From NCBI GenBank assembly GCA_021795275.1, contig JAJYPO010000061.1, positions 1 through 11,760 on the forward strand: a DNA stretch of 11,760 nucleotides, written 5' to 3'. The DNA comes from Nitrospirota bacterium (GTDB taxonomy: Bacteria > Nitrospirota_A > Leptospirillia > Leptospirillales > Leptospirillaceae). The position numbers were made by a program, and so were the translations under genes. How positions within the stretch are numbered: the first letter of the stretch is position 1; the number at the start of each line of letters is the position of its first letter. The notes under the pieces were generated by a model. It saw only the letters and a program-made list of their open reading frames with translations. It searched no databases and was not told the DNA's origin. This document shows, piece by piece, positions 1 through 5,681 of this stretch.

Positions 1-637
1 GGGGAACGAGCTCCGGAGTCTCCCGCAGGATTGAGGCCATCCTCCCGATATCCAGGGTGTGGAAAAGATGTTCCCCCAAAAGAAGTGCCACCAGGAAGAA
101 GCCGTCTCCAAGTCTGTGGATCACGAAGGTCTTGTGGGAGGCCATGACGGAGCGGGTCCGGAACCTGTTGTGGGACATCAAAAGGGAAAGGCCAAGACTC
201 ATGAGCTGCCAGAAAAGAAATAGGAGCAGGAGATTTCGGCTGGTCACCAGGAGAAGAAGAACACCGGTCTCGATTCCGATCAGGGCGAAGAAACGTCCAT
301 AATTCGGCTCGCCCAGAAGATAGCGCAGGGAGTATGTCTGAACCACCGTGCTGACCCCCGTGATCAGAAGTGACATGATCACGGACAGGCGATCGAGTTC
401 CCAAAAGGGATGCCCGGAAAGTCCGGAAAGAGAAATTGGAAGACCGAAATCGACCGGCCCCTTTGACACAATCCTCACGAGAAACCAGAGTCCTAAGAGG
501 AAGGCCATGGCGGTGGGGACAAGAGAGAGGAAGGCCCGCCGGGGGGAGCGCCCCGAGGAGAGCCATTCGGCTACGAACAGGACGGACCCTCCCAGGAGGG
601 GAAGGCCGGGAACAAGCAAGGCAAGTTCGTTTTGCAT
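1..637 (-). CDS. NuoL/DabB-like proton-conducting membrane subunit (partial, 3' end outside window)
   Basis: An open frame runs from an ATG at 637 leftward off the window edge, giving the first 212 residues of a longer membrane protein. A strong Shine-Dalgarno (AGGAGGG, about 7 nt before the ATG) supports the start. Hydrophobic segments lie near residues 5-23, 36-57, 84-101, 117-132 and 136-154. The stretch around 80-108 (LDRLSVIMSLLITGVS, then YSLRYL) and the stretch 143-184 (WQLMSLGLSLLM, then HKTFVIHRLGDGFFLVALL) match the conserved core of complex I subunit NuoL, MrpA and DabB. In this family such subunits move protons through the inner membrane, either in NADH dehydrogenase or, with DabA, in energy-coupled inorganic-carbon uptake. 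Where NuoL has a WE pair, this protein has W143-Q144, which makes a canonical complex I role less certain. I infer a DabB-like or stand-alone paralogue; the gene beyond the left edge would settle it. Family assignment is firm, subtype is not. Confidence 0.8.
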   Translation of the reverse strand, partial: MQNELALLVPGLPLLGGSVLFVAEWLSSGRSPRRAFLSLVPTAMAFLLGLWFLVRIVSKGPVDFGLPISLSGLSGHPFWELDRLSVIMSLLITGVSTVVQTYSLRYLLGEPNYGRFFALIGIETGVLLLLVTSRNLLLLFLFWQLMSLGLSLLMSHNRFRTRSVMASHKTFVIHRLGDGFFLVALLLGEHLFHTLDIGRMASILRETPELVP

Positions 638-858
638 TTGGACTCCCTCCTTTCCCCGGAACCGGTAGGACCGGAATTCCAGAACGCGGGCTGTGCCTTC
701 CCAGTCGTTTCCGCTTTCCGCGAAGGCAGGGACGAAAGAGGTTATCTAGGAGATCAGACAGGATTGGAACGGAAGCTGAGACCGGGGAAAGCCTCCTCGA
801 ACGCCGGAGGGAAGGATGAAAATCATCCTCCCCCTCCCGGACAATTCAGAAACGGCGC
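638..858. other. Intergenic gap between two minus-strand genes
   Basis: This 221-bp gap lies between the stop of the CODH-like gene and the start of the NuoL/DabB-like gene, both read leftward. It contains the Shine-Dalgarno of the downstream gene and an imperfect stem-loop at 806-837. The only promoter-like element on the minus strand is a weak one: TAGATA, which on the plus strand reads around 742-747, with no good -35 box. Plus-strand frames here look like antisense noise. The gap size suggests that the NuoL/DabB-like gene has its own transcription start, but I cannot place it. Confidence 0.4.
806..837 (-). terminator. Imperfect stem-loop after the CODH-like gene
   Basis: AGGATGA and TCATCCT (813-819 and 823-829) form a 7-bp perfect stem around a 3-nt loop. 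The pairing extends outward with one mismatch and one bulge to 806 and 837. It lies 21 bp past the stop codon at 859. No U-run follows on either strand, so it is not a textbook intrinsic terminator. It could stabilise a 3' end or act with a protein factor. Confidence 0.35.
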
Positions 859-1446
859 TCAGAACCCCCGTGAATTGGTCTTCATCTTCTTCAAAAACTC
901 TGCCAGCTTCATGAACGTTTCAGGTGAGGTGTCGCGAACCGAAAGATTGGCATCCTCATGGCCGGACATGGAGCAATAAGCCAGGGTGTAGCAATCGGTT
1001 CCCCCACGGATGATCTTGAGTGCCAGATTCGCCTGATGGCAATGGACTCCCACGAAGAGGCAGGCGTCGATCTTGTTGTGCCAGATGGTCAGGTTCGGGT
1101 GGTTCGGATTGATCTCCGTTTCGGGGTCGATCTTCGGGTATTTCGGCCGGTAGTCCGACATAGGGATGATCCGCACGCCGCCTTCGATGGCCGCTTTCTT
1201 GATGGCAGCCGCCATGAGGGCGGATTTTTCACTCCATTTCCAGAGAACCAGCGGTCCCGGGAAGAAGGTCGGAACCTTGGCCTGGGCCAGCACACGCGCA
1301 CTCGCCTCGATCGCCTCGTCCTGAGGAACGATCCGTCCTTCGATATGGCCCTCGCCGGGTTCGGGAAGAACGATTCCCATCATGGCTGCCGCCGGCGGCA
1401 GGAAGGCTTCGGGACCTGGCTTCACGCGATAGTTTGACACAGACAC
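859..1446 (-). CDS. CO dehydrogenase beta / acetyl-CoA synthase epsilon subunit family protein (orphan)
   Basis: This 195-residue soluble protein has no signal peptide or membrane segment. Its layout resembles the PF02552 family (CODH beta / ACS epsilon subunit, CdhB-like): an FFPGPLVLW element near 61-69, a conserved PNHPNLTIWHNKIDACLFVG stretch at 114-133, a His/Cys-rich VHCHQ at 134-138, and SGHEDANLS at 161-169. In archaeal acetyl-CoA decarbonylase/synthase this subunit adopts a nucleotide-binding-like fold and supports electron transfer. None of the catalytic CODH/ACS subunits is encoded here, so this is a stand-alone homologue of unknown role. I infer a link to ferredoxin-dependent carbon metabolism. 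The frame opens with GTG at 1446, but GTG at 1440 has better spacing (5 nt) to GAGG in the leader, so translation probably starts at 1440 and yields 193 residues. A strong promoter lies at 1562-1590, leaving a leader of about 110 nt. Confidence 0.7.
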   Translation of the reverse strand: MSVSNYRVKPGPEAFLPPAAAMMGIVLPEPGEGHIEGRIVPQDEAIEASARVLAQAKVPTFFPGPLVLWKWSEKSALMAAAIKKAAIEGGVRIIPMSDYRPKYPKIDPETEINPNHPNLTIWHNKIDACLFVGVHCHQANLALKIIRGGTDCYTLAYCSMSGHEDANLSVRDTSPETFMKLAEFLKKMKTNSRGF

Positions 1447-1470
1447 ACCTCTTCATTCTGTTGTTCGGGA

Positions 1471-1485
1471 GAGGGTGCACCCCTC
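1471..1485. promoter_or_regulatory. Palindrome in the leader of the CODH-like gene
   Basis: GGGTGCACCC (1473-1482) is a perfect 10-bp palindrome, with flanking GA and CTC that nearly extend it. It sits between the predicted minus-strand transcription start (about 1555) and the start codon at 1440/1446. It could be a dimer-binding operator or a small leader hairpin. The function is inferred only from symmetry and place. Confidence 0.3.
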
Positions 1486-1561
1486 CGCCTGGTATTCGCC
1501 TGGGAGACATGGCTCAATCCCATGCCGGACCCCTTTTGATACGAAACTGTCTGGAAGCTCC

Positions 1562-1590
1562 ATTCTAAGGGCAGTGGGCCGGATCGTCAA
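1562..1590 (-). promoter_or_regulatory. Sigma-70-type promoter for the CODH-like gene
   Basis: Read on the minus strand, TTGACG (1590-1585) is separated by exactly 17 bp from TAGAAT (1567-1562). Each box matches the consensus at five of six bases. Transcription would start near 1555 and read into the CODH-like gene, with a leader of about 110 nt. This is the best-formed promoter in the window. Confidence 0.65.
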
Positions 1591-1660
1591 GAACCCTTAT
1601 TGTCTTTCATTGCCGGAGCTTCCTTCGCCTGTTTCCATCCCTTCGGTCTCCTTATGGGAA

Positions 1661-1674
1661 AGGAAAGATTTCCT
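1661..1674. promoter_or_regulatory. Inverted repeat next to the tsdB promoter (candidate operator)
   Basis: AGGAAAGATTTCCT consists of two 6-bp arms (AGGAAA and TTTCCT) around a 2-bp centre. It ends 2 bp before the -35 box at 1677, a usual place for an activator or repressor site. Its role is inferred from symmetry and position only. Confidence 0.35.
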
Positions 1675-1676
1675 GA

Positions 1677-1705
1677 TTGGACCTTTTTTCCGACAAGGAT
1701 AGAAT
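1677..1705 (+). promoter_or_regulatory. Promoter of the tsdB-tsdA unit
   Basis: TTGGAC (1677-1682) and TAGAAT (1700-1705) are spaced by 17 bp. The -10 box matches the consensus at five of six bases and the -35 box at three of six, so an activator may help. Transcription would start near 1712, leaving a leader of about 20 nt that holds the GGGAGG ribosome site (1721-1726). Confidence 0.55.
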
Positions 1706-1731
1706 GAGCTCAATAACCGAGGGAGGTTCAC

Positions 1732-2415
1732 ATGACGTTTGTCCGAAGAATTGTGTCCACGTTGATCCTGTCGTTGTTTCTTCTTCCGACGATGACAGTC
1801 CACGCCGAAGACCTTCTCAAACGGGGCAAGAGGATCGCCGAGAAAGGCACCGGATCCCCCGGAAGCGTTGCCTGCATGGAGTGCCATCGCTTAAACGGAG
1901 GGGGCATGCCTTCCATCGGAAGTCCCCGGATCGCGGGCCAGGCTTCCGCCTATATCGAACACGAAATCCTGGGGGTCCAGAAGGGAACACGATATGCTCC
2001 CGTGATGGCGGGGGTGGTCGACAATCTCTCGAAAAAGGATATCCGCTCGGTCGCCCTCTACTACGCCAGCGTCAGGTCACCCAAGCTTCCGGATGTCTCT
2101 CCTCCGGATCAACCTCTTGTGGCCCTCGGAAAACACATTGCACAGAAAGGGCTCTGGAAAAAGAATATCCCTGCCTGCGTCCTCTGCCACGGACCGGACG
2201 GCCGGGGAATCCCCCCCCATTTTCCCTATATCGAAGGGCAGAACAAAGGGTATCTCCTCCGTCAGCTGGTCTCCTTCGCCTTTCTTAAACGAAAGGACGA
2301 CCCCCAGGGGCTGATGCGCGGGATTGCCCGACGTCTGTCCCAGAGGGAGAGAAAAGCGGTCGCCGAATATTTTGCAAGCCTCACTCCTCCTGCCGTCGCC
2401 GGCCGGGGGAGATAA
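1732..2415 (+). CDS. tsdB: Diheme c4-like cytochrome c, TsdB-like
   Basis: A 227-residue exported diheme cytochrome. Residues 1-25 form a signal peptide (RR, hydrophobic core, cleavage after VHA). Two cytochrome c domains follow, with haem-binding CMECH at 48-52 and CVLCH at 149-153. The likely sixth ligands are Met92 (in PVMAGV) and Met195 (in GLMRGI). The internal duplication and size match the cytochrome c4 group, to which TsdB, the electron-accepting partner of thiosulfate dehydrogenase, belongs. It would act in the periplasm, taking electrons from the TsdA-like protein and passing them to a terminal oxidase or other carrier. GGGAGG lies 5 nt before the ATG. The tsdA-like gene follows after 16 bp, so both should share one mRNA; tsdB directly upstream of tsdA is a known arrangement. 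The gene name rests on this context; by sequence alone it is a c4-like cytochrome. Confidence 0.75.
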   Translation: MTFVRRIVSTLILSLFLLPTMTVHAEDLLKRGKRIAEKGTGSPGSVACMECHRLNGGGMPSIGSPRIAGQASAYIEHEILGVQKGTRYAPVMAGVVDNLSKKDIRSVALYYASVRSPKLPDVSPPDQPLVALGKHIAQKGLWKKNIPACVLCHGPDGRGIPPHFPYIEGQNKGYLLRQLVSFAFLKRKDDPQGLMRGIARRLSQRERKAVAEYFASLTPPAVAGRGR

Positions 2416-2431
2416 CCTCGAAGGAGCCACG

Positions 2432-3226
2432 ATGAAAAAAGGAATGCTCTTCCTCACCATGGCCCAGGCAGGACTCCTCTTCTGGGGTGGAGCCTTGGCC
2501 TCCCCAGCACGGGCCCAGGAACCGGCCATCTTCCAGCCTCCTCCGGACAGCGAGATTCCCTCCGGTCCCTTCGGGGATCTGGTCAGGAAGGGGGAACTCA
2601 TCTTCACCCAGACCGGGACATACGCCGGAAAATATGTGGGGAACGACCTGACCTGCGAAAGCTGCCATCTCGACCGGGGCCGCAAACCCTACGCAGCTCC
2701 CCTTTGGGCCGCCTATGTGAGCTATCCGCGATTCAGGTCCAAGAACAACAAGGTGAGCCGGCTGGGAGAGCGGATCCAGGGATGCTTCCGGTTCTCGATG
2801 AACGGGACCCCTCCGTCCCTGGACAGCGAGACCATCCGTTCCCTGGTGGCCTACAGCTTCTGGATGTCCCGGGGGGCTCCGGTGGGGAAAAAACTCCCCG
2901 GACAGGGGATGTATCGCATGGCCCCTCCGGCACTAAAGCCCGATCCCTTCAGGGGCAAGAAGGTCTATGTCGCCCGGTGCGCTCTCTGTCATGGCGCAGA
3001 CGGTCTGGGAACCACATCCGGCCACGATGTGGCCTTTCCGCCGGTCTGGGGACCCCGGTCCTACAACTTGGGGGCGGGACTTGCGAAGGTCTCGAAACTT
3101 GCCGGTTTCGTGAAGATGAACATGCCCCTTTCGAAGGGCGACACCCTCTCCGATCAGGAATCCTGGGATGTGGCGGCCTATGTGGACAGCCAACCCCGAC
3201 CCGCCGATCCAAGAAAAATCCGTTGA
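2432..3226 (+). CDS. tsdA: Thiosulfate dehydrogenase-like diheme cytochrome c (TsdA family)
   Basis: A 264-residue periplasmic diheme cytochrome with a signal peptide (about 1-28, cleavage after ARA). The first haem motif CESCH is at 75-79, followed by LDRGRKPYAAPL. The segment RIQGCFRFSMNG (114-125) carries Cys118, matching the cysteine that serves as the unusual axial haem ligand in TsdA. The second motif CALCHGADGLG starts at 183, and Met229 or Met231 is the probable ligand of that haem. TsdA enzymes join two thiosulfates to tetrathionate, or run the reverse reaction, releasing electrons to TsdB or other cytochromes. The ATG at 2432 is preceded by AAGGAG with 5-nt spacing and begins a good signal peptide. 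A longer in-frame start at 2324 would lie inside the upstream gene and is rejected. The Cys-ligand motif makes a TsdA-type enzyme likely; substrate and direction cannot be read from sequence, and related SoxA-like cytochromes are the main alternative. Confidence 0.78.
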   Translation: MKKGMLFLTMAQAGLLFWGGALASPARAQEPAIFQPPPDSEIPSGPFGDLVRKGELIFTQTGTYAGKYVGNDLTCESCHLDRGRKPYAAPLWAAYVSYPRFRSKNNKVSRLGERIQGCFRFSMNGTPPSLDSETIRSLVAYSFWMSRGAPVGKKLPGQGMYRMAPPALKPDPFRGKKVYVARCALCHGADGLGTTSGHDVAFPPVWGPRSYNLGAGLAKVSKLAGFVKMNMPLSKGDTLSDQESWDVAAYVDSQPRPADPRKIR

Positions 3227-3230
3227 TTCT

Positions 3231-3253
3231 GGCGGGGAGCCGGACTCCCCGCC
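3231..3253 (+). terminator. Stem-loop terminator after tsdA
   Basis: GGCGGGGAG and CTCCCCGCC form a perfect 9-bp GC-rich stem with a 5-nt loop, starting 4 nt after the tsdA stop codon. The following sequence is pyrimidine-rich with a short T run only near 3268-3272, so the U-tail is weak and displaced. Placement between the cytochrome unit and a new promoter supports a terminator role. Confidence 0.6.
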
Positions 3254-3260
3254 TCTCCGA

Positions 3261-3289
3261 TTGCCCTCTTTTCCCCAACGCGGTATGAT
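3261..3289 (+). promoter_or_regulatory. Promoter of the hpnDEC operon
   Basis: TTGCCC (3261-3266) and TATGAT (3284-3289) are spaced by 17 bp; the boxes match consensus at four and five of six bases. Transcription would start near 3296, very close to the ribosome site, leaving a leader of only about 14 nt. Confidence 0.5.
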
Positions 3290-3310
3290 TTGGCGGAGGT
3301 TTTTCGCCAA
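3290..3310 (+). promoter_or_regulatory. Hairpin overlapping the hpnD ribosome site and start codon
   Basis: TTGGCG (3290-3295) and CGCCAA (3305-3310) can form a 6-bp stem. Its 9-nt loop contains GAGG of the Shine-Dalgarno, and its 3' arm ends on the A of the ATG. It would matter only if transcription starts at or before 3290; with the promoter proposed at 3261-3289 the 5' arm may not be transcribed. The SD-to-ATG distance is 10 nt, slightly long. Confidence 0.3.
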
Positions 3311-4272
3311 TGGCCCGTTTTTCCGTATCCGACACGCCCACACCCAGCCGCCGGAGTCCTATTTCCGTGACCCCTATCCCTTCACTGCCCTTCGACCGGA
3401 CCGGACTTGAAAGGGCCCGTGCCGAAGTCCGGGGAAGCTCCTTTTTCCGGTCCTTCTCACTCCTCGATGCCCAGGGCCAGCAGGATCTTTTCGATTTCTA
3501 TGTCTTCTGCCGCCTCGTCGATGACCTGGCCGACGAACCCCGGACAGACATCGATGTGGCGACCCACCTTGCTGCCTGGGCCTTTGCCTTCGAACACGAT
3601 TTCGCTCCTCCGAGGGGATGGGAAGCCGAGCCATTTTTCCTCAGGATCGTCGAGATATCGCGCCGTCGTGGGATTCCTCCTTCTCTTTATGGCGATATCG
3701 TCCGGGGAATGCAGGAAGACCTCACCCTGGTCAGGATCCCTGATCTTCCCGCCCTCGAGCTGTACTGCTACCGGGCGGCCGGCGCGGTCGGACGCATCTG
3801 CGTCCCCATCTTCGGTGGGGATCTGGACCGTCTCGCCCCCTATGCCGATCGCCTGGGGGAAGCCTTCCAGCTCACGAACATCCTCCGGGATCTCCGCCAG
3901 GACGCAGAGCGGAACCGCATCTATCTTCCCGCCGACCGGATGCGCCATTTCGGAGTCTCGGAAGAGGATGTCCTCTCAGGCCGTTTTCATGCCGGGATGA
4001 CGGCCCTTCTCGAAGAGATCTGGAGCCGTTCCGAGGAAGACTATCGGGCAGCGGCCGCCCTCCTCTCCGGACCTGAAGACCGCCAGACCATGATCGCCGC
4101 CCGGGCCATGGAGACTGTCTACCACGCCATTCACCGGAAGATTCGTCGGTCGGGGTTTGACGTCTACCGGAAACGGATCGGACTCGGACCGGTTGAAAAA
4201 GCCCGGGCCCTTTTTTCCTTCTGGAGGGAGACACGGAAGGACCGGGTTCGGATCCGGAGAACGGGATCGTGA
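3310..4272 (+). CDS. hpnD: Presqualene diphosphate synthase HpnD
   Basis: A 320-residue squalene/phytoene synthase-fold enzyme. It condenses two farnesyl diphosphates to presqualene diphosphate, the first step of the three-enzyme bacterial squalene route. The first Asp-rich motif is in FCRLVDDLADE (DDLADE at 71-76). The second is NILRDLRQD at 190-198, followed by the typical RIYLP. GMQEDL and LELYCYRAAGAVG in between are characteristic of HpnD. Presence of both Asp motifs indicates an active, Mg-dependent enzyme. The N-terminus carries about 30 extra Ser/Pro/Arg-rich residues before the conserved start (GLERARAEVRGSSFF), so true translation might begin later, although no better ribosome site was seen. 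It is the first gene of hpnD-hpnE-hpnC; its TGA overlaps the GTG of hpnE by 4 bp, implying translational coupling. Phytoene synthase is the alternative, but HpnE and HpnC next door argue for squalene. Confidence 0.9.
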   Translation: MARFSVSDTPTPSRRSPISVTPIPSLPFDRTGLERARAEVRGSSFFRSFSLLDAQGQQDLFDFYVFCRLVDDLADEPRTDIDVATHLAAWAFAFEHDFAPPRGWEAEPFFLRIVEISRRRGIPPSLYGDIVRGMQEDLTLVRIPDLPALELYCYRAAGAVGRICVPIFGGDLDRLAPYADRLGEAFQLTNILRDLRQDAERNRIYLPADRMRHFGVSEEDVLSGRFHAGMTALLEEIWSRSEEDYRAAAALLSGPEDRQTMIAARAMETVYHAIHRKIRRSGFDVYRKRIGLGPVEKARALFSFWRETRKDRVRIRRTGS

Positions 4273-5681
4273 GCGGTCGCCCCCGGATCATCGTAATGGG
4301 CGGGGGTCTGGCCGGAATCGCGGCTTGCGAGCGCCTTTCCAGAAACCCCTCCCGCCCCTTCGACATCCTTCTCCTGGAAGGCCGCCCCCGCCTGGGAGGG
4401 CGGGTCGGATCCTATTTCGATCCGGACATCGGACGGGAGATCGACACAGGCCAGCATCTTTTCCTGTCATGCTACACGGGGACCCTGGCCCTTCTCGAAG
4501 CCCTCGGCACCCGATCGGATCTCGTCTTTTACGACCGGCTCTACCTTCCCCTCTGGGACCGGGAACGGGGCCTTCACCCCCTGGACATCCCCGGAAGCGA
4601 TAATCCCTTAGCCCTGGCCAGCGGCCTGCTTCAGTATGAAGGTCTTCCCTTTTCCTCTCGCCTCGCCTTCCTGACACTTTCGCGGGCCATCCCTCAGGTG
4701 GACAACGACGTCGATCACCTGACCGCCCACGAGTTCCTTCAGAGAGCCGGCCAGCCGGAATCGGTCATCGACCGTTTCTGGGAACTGGTCATCCTTTCAG
4801 CCACCAATCTCCCCTCGCGCCGGGTCAGCGCCGCCATCCTCGTGCGAATCCTCAAGGAATCTCTCCTGAAGGGGGGAAGCCACTCCCGTCCGGGCTACAA
4901 TGCCGTCCCCCTCGCGGAGCTTTTTGTTTTTCCGGCGATGAAGCTTTTCGGGAAGCGGGGTGTGACCGTCCGGACCAAGAGGCGCATCGTGGGTTTTTCC
5001 GAATCCCAGGGACGGGTGACGGGGGTCTTGACCCCCCAGGAGGAACTTCCCCTCGGTCGCTCCGACCACCTCCTTTCGGCCGTCCCCCCCTGGGCCTTCG
5101 AGAAGATCGCCCCGATCTCCCTTCACCAGTCCCCCCTCGTGGACCAGATGAGCCGTCTCTCCTACGCCTCGCCGATTCTCTCCGTCAACCTTCTCTTCAC
5201 TGAGCCTGTCCACCTGCCCCTCATCACGGGGTTCCACCAGTCCTCCGTCCACTGGATTTTCAACAGGGACGCCATGGAACAGCGTCTGGTCCCCGAGGCC
5301 CGCTCCTGGTTCGACTGGTCCTCCCAAGCCGGAGACGATGTCTACCCCACGTGGGTCGCGAGTGCCACCGTCTCGGGCGCCGACGATCTGCTGGGCCTCT
5401 CCGACCACGAATTAGGAGAGCTCTGCCTCGAACATGTCAAAAAGATCGATCCGAAAAGCCGGGCCTCCATAAAGAGCGTCCGGGCTGTCCGGGACCGCTT
5501 TGCCACTCCCGTCCTCGGTGCAGGCCAAAGCACCCTTCGCCCGGAGGCCCGGACCGCCTTGCCCAACCTCTGGATCGCCGGTGACACGACCGACACGGGA
5601 CTGCCGGCCACCATGGAAGGGGCGATCCGATCGGGATACCGGGCCGCCGAGCTGATTCTCGAAGCCATGGGAGAACGATGA
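4269..5681 (+). CDS. hpnE: Hydroxysqualene dehydroxylase HpnE (FAD-dependent)
   Basis: A 470-residue flavoprotein of the amine oxidase/phytoene desaturase superfamily. Known HpnE enzymes reduce hydroxysqualene to squalene with reduced flavin. The N-terminal Rossmann motif GGGLAG (11-16) is followed by the LLLEGRPRLGGRVGSY signature that binds the FAD ribose and pyrophosphate. The C-terminal LWIAGDTTDTGLPATMEGAI matches the second FAD-contact region, whose end (EGAIRSGYRAAELI) closes the family fold. Length fits HpnE. Translation starts at GTG 4269, overlapping the hpnD stop as GTGA; its own TGA overlaps the hpnC ATG as ATGA. These 4-bp overlaps indicate a translationally coupled operon giving matched amounts of the three enzymes. 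Without context this could be any amine oxidase-type flavoenzyme; the position between hpnD and hpnC makes HpnE very likely. Confidence 0.9.
   Translation: MSGRPRIIVMGGGLAGIAACERLSRNPSRPFDILLLEGRPRLGGRVGSYFDPDIGREIDTGQHLFLSCYTGTLALLEALGTRSDLVFYDRLYLPLWDRERGLHPLDIPGSDNPLALASGLLQYEGLPFSSRLAFLTLSRAIPQVDNDVDHLTAHEFLQRAGQPESVIDRFWELVILSATNLPSRRVSAAILVRILKESLLKGGSHSRPGYNAVPLAELFVFPAMKLFGKRGVTVRTKRRIVGFSESQGRVTGVLTPQEELPLGRSDHLLSAVPPWAFEKIAPISLHQSPLVDQMSRLSYASPILSVNLLFTEPVHLPLITGFHQSSVHWIFNRDAMEQRLVPEARSWFDWSSQAGDDVYPTWVASATVSGADDLLGLSDHELGELCLEHVKKIDPKSRASIKSVRAVRDRFATPVLGAGQSTLRPEARTALPNLWIAGDTTDTGLPATMEGAIRSGYRAAELILEAMGER

Noticed and set aside
57..979. Several plus-strand frames over the left end
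   Set aside because: They are Arg/Pro-rich and lie antisense to the NuoL/DabB-like gene, which has a strong ribosome site and a coherent membrane-protein translation.
958..1437. A 159-codon plus-strand frame opposite the CODH-like gene
   Set aside because: The minus-strand frame has family-like motifs, a ribosome site and a strong promoter; the plus frame has none.
2324..2431. A 36-codon upstream extension of tsdA
   Set aside because: It lies mostly within tsdB and would put non-signal sequence before a good signal peptide. ATG 2432 has an AAGGAG at ideal spacing.
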